Of a stretch of DNA of 64,000 nucleotides, positions 7,051 to 14,672 are shown piece after piece (the stretch's first letter is position 1; every line of letters begins with the position of its first letter). The notes below the pieces were generated by a model. It saw only the letters and a program-made list of their open reading frames with translations, made no database searches and was not told the DNA's origin. The translations under genes and the position numbers were made by a program. Source of the DNA: Novosphingobium sp. RL4 (GTDB lineage Bacteria; Pseudomonadota; Alphaproteobacteria; Sphingomonadales; Sphingomonadaceae); contig NZ_CP141944.1 of assembly GCF_035658495.1 (NCBI RefSeq), positions 1,142,001 through 1,206,000 on the forward strand. Direction: 5' to 3'.

Positions 7051-9558
7051 ATGCATCTTACTCTCGCGCGGGCGCTGCTCGCAGCGGCTGTGGCCGTGCC
7101 TTCCATCCAGGCCCATGCGCAGGACCAGTCCGTCGGCGGCGCTGCCGAACAGCAGTTGCCGGAAGTCGTCGCCGATGGTGAGCGCGCCGATGAGAGCTAT
7201 GTCATGGGCACCGGCGCGGAGGCGGGCACCACGCGCATCACCGAAAAGGAAATCCGCGCCCGTGCGCCGGGTTCGGGCGACGCCAACCAGCTTCTGAAAG
7301 CCCTGCCGACCGTCCAGTTCCGCCGCGACGAGTACATGGCGACCGAAGAGGACATCCAGGATATCCGGCCTTCCGATATCTCGATCTCGGGCGGGCGCTA
7401 TTACGAGAACCTCATCACGCTCGACGGGGTCGACGCCAATGCCCGCGTCGATATCACCCAGTCCAACCCCCAGCACTTCGCCGAACCGACCGGCGCCAGC
7501 GCGCAGTCGCTTTGGGTAGATACCAACCTGATTGGTGAGATCACCCTGCGCGATTCCAACGTTTCGGCGGAATATGGCCGTTTCACCGGCGGCGCGCTCG
7601 ACATCAAGACGCGGTCTCCCAAGAAGGAGTTCGGCTTCACCAGCACGGTCTCCTACAGTTCGGATGCGCTCACGCACTACAAGCTCTCGGACGGTTCGCG
7701 CGAGTCGCTGGATGGCGATCTTCCCGAAAAGCCGTCGTTCGAGAAGTGGCGCTTCGGTGCCACCGTCGACTTGCCGGTAAGCAGCAATGTCGGCCTGCTG
7801 CTGGGCTATAACCGTTCGCGTGCCGATGTCGTATACACGCGGGGCGCGAACTACGGGAGCACCCGCTATGGCCAGTCCAGCGTCAGCGATAACTTCCTTG
7901 CCAAGGCCGAGGCAGACCTCGCCGGCGACCTGAAGTTGACCGGGCAGTTCGTCTATACGCCTTATGAAAGCGAGTCGTCCTCGGCCAGCGGCATAGACAA
8001 CAAGGTGACCTCGCACGGCGGCGGCATTACCAGCCGGCTGGAACTCGCGAAGTCGGGCACCACGAACTGGTCGATCTCGGCGAGCCTCTCGCACAGCGAC
8101 ACCAGCCGCGATGCATCGGCCAACAACTATTCGATTCCTTCGTGGACCGAAAACGGCGGCGTCTGCACCGGTACCAACTGCACCATCGGCGGATTCGGCG
8201 ATGTCGACCAGTGGCAGAACAACTACGCCCTGACCGGGCGGTGGTCGGCGCCCGTGGGACCGGGCCGTCTGGCGATCGGCTTCGATTATCAGCGCATCGA
8301 GGCGATGCGAAGCCGTCCCGCCGACAACTATGCCTATTCGCGTGGAACGGCGCAGAGTGCGGCGGCCACGATTGCGTGCGGCGATGCGAACAGCCTGACC
8401 TGCGTTGCCGGCGAATATGCGCTTACGCAATATTCGCTCTATGCGGCCTACCGTGCCCGCGTGAACCTCGACAGCGTGGCGGGCTGGGCGGAATACAGCG
8501 CCGATCTTGGCGATTTCTCGCTGCGCGCGGGTCTTCGCTACGATTACGAGAGCTTCCTGGGCAATCATAACTTCTCGCCGCGCCTTTCGGCCACTTATGC
8601 CCTGCCGTGGGACGGGTGGAGCTTCACCCTGGGTGCGAACCGCTATTACGGACGTTCGATGCTCGCTTATGCCCTGCGCGAACAGTACCCCGATAACTTC
8701 GTCTATCGCCGTAACGGCACGACCAGCGGTGGTATCACGACTTACACTGACGGCGACTGGTATCTCTATTCCACCAGCCATTCCGCCAGCTATTCGGATG
8801 GCGACAAGAAGACGCCCTATTCCGACGAACTGTCCGCCGCGCTTTCGGCGCGCGTGCTGGGGGGAAGCCTGAGGGTCAAGGGCATCTACCGCGAAGGGAA
8901 TGATGAGTTCGTCCGTTCCGCCGAGACGCTGACGACCACTCTCGCCAATGGCAATACCACCACCTATACCAACTACTTCGTCACGAACGAGGGCTATAGC
9001 AAATACCGGGGGCTCTCGTTCGAGTGGACCCGCACTTTCGGCAAGCACTCCTTCGCGTTCAACACCAATTTCTCGAAGACCACCTCGAGCAACGACACGT
9101 ATCTCGTCGATTCCGACGATCTGGTGGAGAACCCGTTCGTGGCGTTCCAGGGCAAGGTCGTCACACTTGCCGATATCGTCAGCCTGACCCAGCGTGACGA
9201 CATGGCGGTGCCGTTCATGGCCAACATGACCTGGACCGTGCTCTGGCTGAGCGATCGGATCACCACCAACGTCAACGTGCGCTATACCGACAAGTTCAAG
9301 CGCATCGAGGATACCGGCCGCAGCGAGACGATCGACGGTACGGCCTACGATCTCTACGACTATGTGAAGTATCCGCGCTCGATCGACGTGAACCTCAATG
9401 CGCAGGCCGAACTCATCCGTTCCAGCTACGGCGTGCTGACTGCCGACCTGCGCGTGGCGAACCTGTTCGACCGGATACCCTCGCCGAACAGCACGGCCAC
9501 TTCACAGCCCTATCAGTATGGGCGCTCGTTCTGGGTCGGTCTCAACTACCGGTTCTGA
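7051..9558 (+). CDS. TonB-dependent receptor, probably iron-regulated
   Basis: An 835-residue outer-membrane receptor. The signal peptide is residues 1-23 (ending QAHA). A TonB-box-like EVVADGE follows at about 38-44, then the plug (about 55-190, with SDISISGGRYYENLITLDGVD and SAEYGRFTGGALDIKT) and a barrel ending in FWVGLNYRF. There is no STN domain, so it is a transporter without surface signalling. A Fur-like dyad lies upstream. A MauG-like di-heme peroxidase gene follows 8 bases after the stop and a TonB gene lies 1.5 kb further on, so the region looks like a metal- or chelate-uptake unit. The ligand cannot be told from sequence. Confidence 0.9.
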   Translation: MHLTLARALLAAAVAVPSIQAHAQDQSVGGAAEQQLPEVVADGERADESYVMGTGAEAGTTRITEKEIRARAPGSGDANQLLKALPTVQFRRDEYMATEEDIQDIRPSDISISGGRYYENLITLDGVDANARVDITQSNPQHFAEPTGASAQSLWVDTNLIGEITLRDSNVSAEYGRFTGGALDIKTRSPKKEFGFTSTVSYSSDALTHYKLSDGSRESLDGDLPEKPSFEKWRFGATVDLPVSSNVGLLLGYNRSRADVVYTRGANYGSTRYGQSSVSDNFLAKAEADLAGDLKLTGQFVYTPYESESSSASGIDNKVTSHGGGITSRLELAKSGTTNWSISASLSHSDTSRDASANNYSIPSWTENGGVCTGTNCTIGGFGDVDQWQNNYALTGRWSAPVGPGRLAIGFDYQRIEAMRSRPADNYAYSRGTAQSAAATIACGDANSLTCVAGEYALTQYSLYAAYRARVNLDSVAGWAEYSADLGDFSLRAGLRYDYESFLGNHNFSPRLSATYALPWDGWSFTLGANRYYGRSMLAYALREQYPDNFVYRRNGTTSGGITTYTDGDWYLYSTSHSASYSDGDKKTPYSDELSAALSARVLGGSLRVKGIYREGNDEFVRSAETLTTTLANGNTTTYTNYFVTNEGYSKYRGLSFEWTRTFGKHSFAFNTNFSKTTSSNDTYLVDSDDLVENPFVAFQGKVVTLADIVSLTQRDDMAVPFMANMTWTVLWLSDRITTNVNVRYTDKFKRIEDTGRSETIDGTAYDLYDYVKYPRSIDVNLNAQAELIRSSYGVLTADLRVANLFDRIPSPNSTATSQPYQYGRSFWVGLNYRF

Positions 9559-9566
9559 CCCGCTCC

Positions 9567-10697
9567 ATGTCCCGTTTCCAGCTGCTGCCGCGCCTTGTCA
9601 TGACGCTCGCGATTCTCGTGATCGGGGGGAGTGTCGCCGGGCGTGCGCAGCAGGTGGCGGGGGAGGGGGCGGTGGGGGAGGGAGCGGTGGGGGAGGGAGC
9701 GCCGGCAGCGGGGGCGCTGCGGGCACTCTATGCGGGGAAGCCGGAATCCTGGCCTCGTCCGCGCCTGGGGGAGGGGGCCCGCTTCGCCGAGTTCGGCCCG
9801 CTCCCCCGGCTCCCCGAAGCCTCGCCCCGCGAAAAGGCGCTGGCGGAGATCGGCAGGCGGATGTTCGACGATCCCGCGCTGTCACGATCCGGCCAGATCG
9901 CCTGTGCCTCGTGCCACAGCCCGGAGCTGGGCATGGCCGACGGGCTGCGCACCGCGTTCGGCCATGACCGCCAGCGGGGGCGGCGCAATGCCCAGTCGCT
10001 TTACGCCGCCGCCTGGATGACCCCGCTGTTCTGGGACGGCCGCGCGGCGACGCTGGAGGATCAGGCGATCCACCCCGTGCTCGACGGCAAGGAGATGGCG
10101 GGCACCGCACGCCTGATCGAGCCGCGCATCAACCGGGATGAGACCTACCGGTCGGCCTTCGAGGCGCTGAATGGCCATCGCCGCGTGACCTTGCAGGATG
10201 CCGCCGCTGCCATCGCCGCTTTCGAGCGGACCTTGCGGCCGCCGCGCTCGCGCTGGAGCCGGGTCATGGAACGCGGGGTCGCGGTGCTGACTGATCAGGA
10301 ACTCGAAGGGTTGCACCTGTTCCGCACCAAGGCAGGCTGCGCTGCCTGCCACAACGGCCCGCTGCTGAGCGACGGTCGGTTTCACAATCTCGGCATCAGC
10401 TTCTACGGCCGCGCCCGCGAGGATCTCGGCCGTTATGAGGTCACGCAGGATCCGGCCGATGTCGGCCGCTTTCGCACGCCCTCGTTGCTGGGGGTGAGCC
10501 GCAGCGCGCCTTACATGCACAACGGCCTGTTCCTCACGCTGGAGCACGTGGTGGCGCTCTACAATGGCGGGGGAGGGCGGGACCGGGCGCAGCAACCGGG
10601 CAGGGCGCCTGCGCCCCGGCCCGATCCGCTGGTGTTCAGGCTTGACCTTACCCGGGAGGAACAGGCCGCGCTGGCGGCGTTTCTCAGGACGCTCTAG
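9567..10697 (+). CDS. Di-heme cytochrome c peroxidase, MauG/CcpA-like
   Basis: A 376-residue periplasmic di-heme protein. The signal peptide is about 1-27 (LAILVIGGSVAGRAQ). Two c-type heme motifs are visible: CASCH at 113-117 and CAACH at 258-262, each followed by typical family context (SPELGMADG; NGPLLSDGRFHNLGI). The C-terminal PYMHNGLFLTLEHVVALYNGGGG is characteristic of bacterial di-heme peroxidases. A low-complexity GEGAV repeat (residues 32-46) separates signal peptide and enzyme. Only 8 bases separate it from the TBDR, so the two are probably co-transcribed. It may reduce hydrogen peroxide or, as in MauG and MbnH relatives, oxidise a partner protein; no partner gene is obvious here. 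Confidence 0.9.
   Translation: MSRFQLLPRLVMTLAILVIGGSVAGRAQQVAGEGAVGEGAVGEGAPAAGALRALYAGKPESWPRPRLGEGARFAEFGPLPRLPEASPREKALAEIGRRMFDDPALSRSGQIACASCHSPELGMADGLRTAFGHDRQRGRRNAQSLYAAAWMTPLFWDGRAATLEDQAIHPVLDGKEMAGTARLIEPRINRDETYRSAFEALNGHRRVTLQDAAAAIAAFERTLRPPRSRWSRVMERGVAVLTDQELEGLHLFRTKAGCAACHNGPLLSDGRFHNLGISFYGRAREDLGRYEVTQDPADVGRFRTPSLLGVSRSAPYMHNGLFLTLEHVVALYNGGGGRDRAQQPGRAPAPRPDPLVFRLDLTREEQAALAAFLRTL
9660..9704 (+). repeat. G-rich 15-bp tandem repeat (GEGAV x3) inside the peroxidase gene
   Basis: Three nearly identical 15-base units, GGGGGAGGGAGCGGT or close to it, encode GEGAV-GEGAV-GEGAP just after the signal peptide. The tract is almost pure G/A on the plus strand. Unit number could vary without frameshift. 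Confidence 0.85.
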
Positions 10698-11043
10698 CGT
10701 GCCTGGCCCAGAGGTAAGTGAGGGCCGGCGGCAGGGTCACGAGCGGTGCCAGCCAGGCTACCGGGTCCGCGAAGCCGACCAGCAGTCCGAGCACGCCGAG
10801 AAGCAGCGCGGCGCCGTTCAGAAGCGCTTGCGGCAGCGCGCGGCGGCGCAGCGGGCACACAAGGCGCGCGGCATTGGCGAGCCAGAGCATCGTCAGCAGC
10901 GCGAGGCCCGCGACCAGTTCATGTTCGGGCGCATTGCCGCGATGGCCCGCCAGCCAGAGCAGGTTGGTCACACTGGCCAGGCAGAACAGCGCGAAGGCCG
11001 CATTGACGGAGAGGGCGACCCGTTCGAACCGGCGCGAAATCAT
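10684..11043 (-). CDS. Small multi-span membrane protein, unknown function
   Basis: A 119-residue protein with three to four hydrophobic helices (about 12-32, 42-58, 72-92 and 95-112) and basic loops (RRRALPQ), pointing to an inner-membrane protein. GGAG lies about 9 bases before the ATG at 11043. It converges on the peroxidase gene, overlapping its 3' end by 14 bases, and diverges from tonB across a 56-base gap that holds a Fur-like dyad, so it may share metal-responsive control. No family is recognised. Confidence 0.6.
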   Translation of the reverse strand: MISRRFERVALSVNAAFALFCLASVTNLLWLAGHRGNAPEHELVAGLALLTMLWLANAARLVCPLRRRALPQALLNGAALLLGVLGLLVGFADPVAWLAPLVTLPPALTYLWARHARAS

Positions 11044-11058
11044 CGGGGCTCCTTAGTA

Positions 11059-11079
11059 TGCTATTGCGAGTCGATAGCA
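11059..11079. promoter_or_regulatory. Fur-like dyad between the membrane protein and tonB
   Basis: TGCTAT and ATAGCA form perfect 6-bp arms around TGCGAGTCG, and the core TGCGAGT-C-GATAGCA has a 7-1-7 shape. It sits in the short divergent gap, 20 bases before the chosen tonB ATG. Resemblance to Fur sites is partial. Confidence 0.45.
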
Positions 11080-11099
11080 GTACTGTTAGGCGGCGCGCA

Positions 11100-11855
11100 A
11101 TGATTTCCTCACGACCTCTTTCCCTGGCGATGACCGGCGCCGTCCACGCGGTGGTCTTCGCGCTCGCCTGGAGTGCTTTCGGGGCGAGCCAGCCCGTGGG
11201 TGCCCCCGGCCGCGGCGCGGGGCTCGTATCGTTCCGCGCGGTGGACCTGTCGCATCGGGACGAGGACCGCAAGGAAACCGCGCGCAAGGAGGAGGCGCAA
11301 AGCGAGCCGCCACGTCCGGCGCTGGCGCCTCCTCCGAAAGCCGAACTGGCGGCAGTCGCGCCTGCCCGTCCGCAGGTGGTGACCGTCCAGCCGGTGGCGG
11401 CGCCTGCGATCCGGTTGTCGCAGTTGGCCTTGGCAGCTTCGCCGGCGATGCCGCCCGCCGCCCCGGTTTCCGCCTCTTCGGGCGAGGGCGCCGCTAGCGG
11501 CGCGGCGTCCGGCGAGGGGGCAGGCCGTGCGCAGGCCGCCGCGACGGCATCCGGCGGCAGCCGGGGCGAGGATACGTATGCCCGCCGCGTGTTCACGTGG
11601 ATCGGCCGCCACAAGGGCTATCCCGGCCGGATCGCGCGCGAAGGCCGCGAAGGGACCGCGCTGGTTCGCCTCCTGATAGACGAGCATGGACGGCTGGAGC
11701 GCGCCGAACTCGCCCGGAGCAGCGGCCATGCCGCGCTGGACGCGCTGGCGCTGGAGCAGATTCGCGAGGCGGTGCCTTATCCGCGCCCGCCGCGCGGCCT
11801 TTCCTCCTCGCAGCGCGGGTTCCTCGTGCCGATGACCTACCGGCTCGACGGCTGA
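11100..11855 (+). CDS. tonB: Energy transducer TonB
   Basis: A 251-residue protein. The ATG at 11100 is preferred over one at 11058 because TTAGGCGG precedes it and it puts the membrane anchor (about 8-28) at the N-terminus. Next comes a Pro/Ala-rich and acidic-basic periplasmic linker (about 45-150), then a C-terminal TonB domain (about 165-251) with YPGRIAREGREGTALVRLLI and ALEQIREAVPYPRPP. It should couple the proton motive force from ExbBD to TBDRs. exbB and exbD are not in the window. The Fur-like dyad upstream and the nearby TBDR suggest a dedicated iron-regulated TonB. Confidence 0.88.
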   Translation: MISSRPLSLAMTGAVHAVVFALAWSAFGASQPVGAPGRGAGLVSFRAVDLSHRDEDRKETARKEEAQSEPPRPALAPPPKAELAAVAPARPQVVTVQPVAAPAIRLSQLALAASPAMPPAAPVSASSGEGAASGAASGEGAGRAQAAATASGGSRGEDTYARRVFTWIGRHKGYPGRIAREGREGTALVRLLIDEHGRLERAELARSSGHAALDALALEQIREAVPYPRPPRGLSSSQRGFLVPMTYRLDG

Positions 11856-12170
11856 TGGCCGCGCGGGCGCCAAGTCTGGCTTTCGGCCGTGAAAATGCAA
11901 TTGCGTTGCATGGCGGCGCGGGACGGCTACTAGGCGGAACCTCCGGCCCATGAACCATTTCGGCACCTCCCGGCACCGGGCGCTTGCGCCTGCGAATGCG
12001 TCTGCTATGCGCGGACACCGCGTGCAGATTGCGCGGAGGGAAGCCGGCCTTGCGGTCTACGCAAGCACGCGGGCCGTTGCCGTTTCCGCGAAACGCACCG
12101 AAAACTGCCTTGACTCTGCGGGCTCGCGCCTGTCTGGGCTTTGCCACTCTACCACCCGAGGAATGAATTG
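11856..12170. other. Non-coding gap between tonB and fpr
   Basis: No convincing gene. It holds a perfect 6-bp dyad at 11895-11911 (ATGCAA-TTGCG-TTGCAT), reminiscent of alphaproteobacterial Fur/Mur-type sites, but about 260 bases before fpr. The fpr ribosome-binding site (GAGGAA) is at its right end. Short frames here lack coding features. Confidence 0.5.
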
Positions 12171-12983
12171 ATGAGCGACGGTCAGGCCGTGATGCCCACT
12201 CTTGAACCCACTGCCGCCCTGACGGTCGAGGAAGTTCTTACTGTCCGGCATTGGAACGAGCACCTGTTCAGCTTCACGATGTCGCGTCCGGCATCGTTCC
12301 GTTTCCGCTCGGGTGAGTTCGTCATGCTGGGCCTCCAGGGTGAGAAGCGCCCGCTGCTGCGCGCCTATTCGATCGCCAGCCCTTCCTGGGCCGAGGAAAT
12401 CGAATTCCTCTCGATCAAGGTGCCGGACGGCCCGCTGACCTCGCGCCTCCAGCTCGTCCAGCCGGGCGACCAGATCTATCTTGGCCGCAAGCCCACCGGC
12501 ACGCTCGTCACCGACGCGTTGCTGCCGGGCAAGCGCCTGTTCATGCTTTCGACCGGCACGGGCCTTGCGCCGTTCATGTCGCTGATCCGCGACCCGGACG
12601 TCTATGATCTCTATGACGAGATCGTGGTGGTCCACTGCGTCCGCCGCGTCAGCGACCTTGCCTACCGCGAGGAACTGGAAAGCCAGCTGGCCGAGGATCC
12701 GCTGGTTGCCGAGCAGGCACTGGTGCAGCTTTCCTACGTGCCCACCGTCACTCGCGAACCGTTCCACACCACCGGCCGCATCGGCGCGCTGGTGGAAAGC
12801 GGCCGCCTGTTCGAAGGCCTGAAGGGCGATGCGCGCTTCAATCCCGAGACCGACCGCGTGATGCTCTGCGGCTCGATGGACATGATCAAGGACTTCTCGG
12901 CCGACCTCGAATCCTGGGGCTTCACCGAGGGTTCGAACGCCAAGCCGGGCGACTTCGTCATCGAACGCGCGTTCGTCGGTTAA
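12171..12983 (+). CDS. fpr: Ferredoxin/flavodoxin-NADP+ reductase
   Basis: A 270-residue FAD enzyme that moves electrons between NADPH and ferredoxin or flavodoxin. The start at 12171 follows GAGGAA; longer frames add an unlikely tail. The FAD-binding domain carries RAYSIASP (64-71) and the NADP domain carries LSTGTGLAPFMSL and LCGSMDMIKD. The C-terminus, VIERAFVG, is typical of bacterial subclass Fpr enzymes that end in an FV-aromatic or short tail. It stands alone. Fpr often supports oxidative-stress or iron-sulfur metabolism, but no SoxR site was recognised. Confidence 0.92.
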   Translation: MSDGQAVMPTLEPTAALTVEEVLTVRHWNEHLFSFTMSRPASFRFRSGEFVMLGLQGEKRPLLRAYSIASPSWAEEIEFLSIKVPDGPLTSRLQLVQPGDQIYLGRKPTGTLVTDALLPGKRLFMLSTGTGLAPFMSLIRDPDVYDLYDEIVVVHCVRRVSDLAYREELESQLAEDPLVAEQALVQLSYVPTVTREPFHTTGRIGALVESGRLFEGLKGDARFNPETDRVMLCGSMDMIKDFSADLESWGFTEGSNAKPGDFVIERAFVG

Positions 12984-13096
12984 GAAGGCGTCGGTAAACA
13001 GGGCGTCGGTTAGAGAACAGGGCGCCTTGCCGTTGCATGTCACGCTCGGTCTGTGAGCGAGCGTGACACTTTACGGACAGCAGCCTGCTACCTATA

Positions 13097-13108
13097 TACC
13101 GACCGGTA
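13097..13108. promoter_or_regulatory. TACC-N4-GGTA operator overlapping the tetR start codon
   Basis: TACCGACCGGTA ends on the A of the ATG at 13108. The same 4-4-4 dyad occurs twice in front of the efflux operon, so this is probably an autoregulatory site for the encoded repressor. Confidence 0.65.
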
Positions 13109-13719
13109 TGAAATGTTCAGCTCCCACATCGACTCGGGGTCGCCCGCGCGAGTTCGACCCTGAAGAAGCCCTGACGGCTGCGCTTCGGGTGTTCTGGCAG
13201 CGCGGCTACGAAGGCGCGTCAATGGCGGAACTGACCGAGGCCATGGGCATCACCAAGCCCAGCCTCTATGCCTGTTTCGGCAACAAGGAAGCGCTTTTCA
13301 AGAAGGCGCTTGATCTCTACGAGCGCGACAAGCTGGCCTATGTCGGCAAGGCACTGGAAGCGACCACCGCGCGCGGTGTTGCCGAAAGGCTGCTGAACGG
13401 CGCGATCACCACGCATTGCGGCGGCAGCGATCCACACGGGTGCCTGGGCGTGATGTCCACCGTCACCTGCACGATGGAGGATCCCTCCATCCGCGACTTC
13501 GTGACGGAACGCCGCATCGCCACCGAAGACGCCCTGATCGAACGGTTCGCGCGCGGCAAGGAGGAGGGCGACCTTCCCGAAACCGTCGACCCCCGCTGCC
13601 TGGCGCAATGCCTGACGACGGTGCTTCAGGGCATGTCGGTGAAGGCCCAGGGCGGCTCCTGTGCGCAGGAGCTGAAGGGCGTGGTCGATACCTACCTGAC
13701 GATGTGGCCCGGGCGGTAA
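13108..13719 (+). CDS. TetR/AcrR-family transcriptional regulator
   Basis: A 203-residue one-component repressor. The ATG at 13108 is chosen because the protein then starts right before the DNA-binding domain: GRPREFDPEEALTAALRVFW (11-30) and the helix-turn-helix ASMAELTEAMGITKPSLYACF (about 37-57). The ligand-binding part (70-203) has several cysteines (HCGGSDPHGCLGVM, SCAQE) which is common in AcrR-type members of this subgroup. A dyad overlaps the start codon, and two copies of a related dyad flank the promoter of the RND efflux operon that follows on the same strand, so it very likely represses that operon and itself. Confidence 0.9.
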   Translation: MKCSAPTSTRGRPREFDPEEALTAALRVFWQRGYEGASMAELTEAMGITKPSLYACFGNKEALFKKALDLYERDKLAYVGKALEATTARGVAERLLNGAITTHCGGSDPHGCLGVMSTVTCTMEDPSIRDFVTERRIATEDALIERFARGKEEGDLPETVDPRCLAQCLTTVLQGMSVKAQGGSCAQELKGVVDTYLTMWPGR

Positions 13720-14252
13720 ACGCCTCGGGGCACGTGTCCCGGCCACCTTCCCGGAAAGCCGGGCTCCGACTCGGTTCTCCCTTCGGATCGGCAAAATGGA
13801 CCTTTACGGCGCACGGTGGCTCGCAAAACCTTCGTGCCGCCTGAAAAAAGTTCATTCAACTGGCGTTCAGGCCCTTGAAAAGGGCGCTTTCGAACAAATC
13901 TTACCAAGCGGTACAGAAAGTCGCTTGACGAGATACCGCACCGCAATATATACCGCTTGGTACAGAACGAGGTAACCCGACTCGCCGCTTGATGGGAGTT
14001 CGGGGGCCAAGTTTCCGCGGCCGGTGAATGCCGGTCGGCCCTCGGTGCTGCCTGTCCCCCCGCAGGTGGCTCCATACAAAAACGAACCCGTGCAGTCGGC
14101 ATGCAGGACTTCGATGGAAATCGGATGTTCGTGTGGTGTCCGCCTGTGCCCGAAGACTTTCCGACGCCCCTTGCGCCGGAACGCCCCGGCGCGCGCCCTT
14201 TCCCCCTCCTGTCCCGAGGGCGCGCGCCGGGCACTTTCAGGGAGCACGAAAC
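13720..14252. other. 533-base regulatory gap before the RND operon
   Basis: No gene seen. It contains a small hairpin at 13750-13763, the operator-promoter region at 13902-13962, and a long leader of about 290 bases between the predicted promoter and the first gene at 14253. Nothing else is recognised in the leader; an attenuator or small ORF cannot be excluded. Confidence 0.55.
13902..13962 (+). promoter_or_regulatory. Efflux-operon promoter flanked by two inverted operator copies
   Basis: TACCAAGCGGTA (13902-13913) and its exact reverse complement TACCGCTTGGTA (13951-13962) lie 49 bases apart. Between and over them sit a -35-like TTGACG (13925-13930) and a -10-like TATATA (13947-13952) with a 16-base spacer. 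The right-hand operator overlaps the -10, so binding would block polymerase. The dyad form matches the one at the tetR start. Confidence 0.7.
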
Positions 14253-14672
14253 ATGGCCTTCATCGACTTTACCGATGCGGCGCTCCAGGCGCTGCCCGCA
14301 ACTTCCGCCTTTTCCGGGCGCCCCATTCCTGCCGAGACTCCTTTCGGCGCCGTTTCCGAACCCCTTTCGCGCTTCGAGCGCAGGATCGTGGAGCTGGCGC
14401 GCGAGGATGGCCTCGCCACGCTCCGGCCGCAGCGCAAGCGCGGCTGGTTCGCCCGCCTGATCTTCGGCCCGCAGCCGCCGTCCCCGATGCTCGCCAACGA
14501 GCAACTGGAGGCGCTGCGCCGCCTGGCCGTGCAGGCCTGGCACCATGGCTACACGCTGCCCGCTTCCGTGATGAAGGAAGCCCGCGTGGCCGGCCACAGC
14601 GAGGCCAAGATCGGCGCCGTCATCGACTTTATCGGGCGCTCCCGCGCCCCGTTCCGGAGGCTTGCCGCGTGA
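14253..14672 (+). CDS. Conserved-looking small protein at the head of the RND operon, unknown function
   Basis: A 139-residue soluble protein. The ATG at 14253 follows AGGGAG. No signal peptide or membrane helix is seen. The middle is strongly basic (RPQRKRGWFARLIFG, about 58-72), and the C-terminal half looks helical (LANEQLEALRRLAVQAWHHGY; VMKEARVAGHSEAKIGAVIDF). Its stop overlaps the GTG start of the adaptor gene (GTGA), so translation is coupled and it belongs to the efflux operon. No family is recognised. Confidence 0.7.
   Translation: MAFIDFTDAALQALPATSAFSGRPIPAETPFGAVSEPLSRFERRIVELAREDGLATLRPQRKRGWFARLIFGPQPPSPMLANEQLEALRRLAVQAWHHGYTLPASVMKEARVAGHSEAKIGAVIDFIGRSRAPFRRLAA

Noticed and set aside
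9660..9704. CRISPR-like or mobile repeat
   Set aside because: The units are adjacent, in frame and code for GEGAV; there are no spacers.
11950..12171. A 73-codon plus-strand frame before fpr
   Set aside because: No ribosome site, Arg/Ala/Ser-rich composition, and it ends at the fpr start; more likely leader sequence.
13692..14597. A 301-codon minus-strand frame across the efflux promoter
   Set aside because: It overlaps the operator-promoter region and the 14253 gene and has no domain features.
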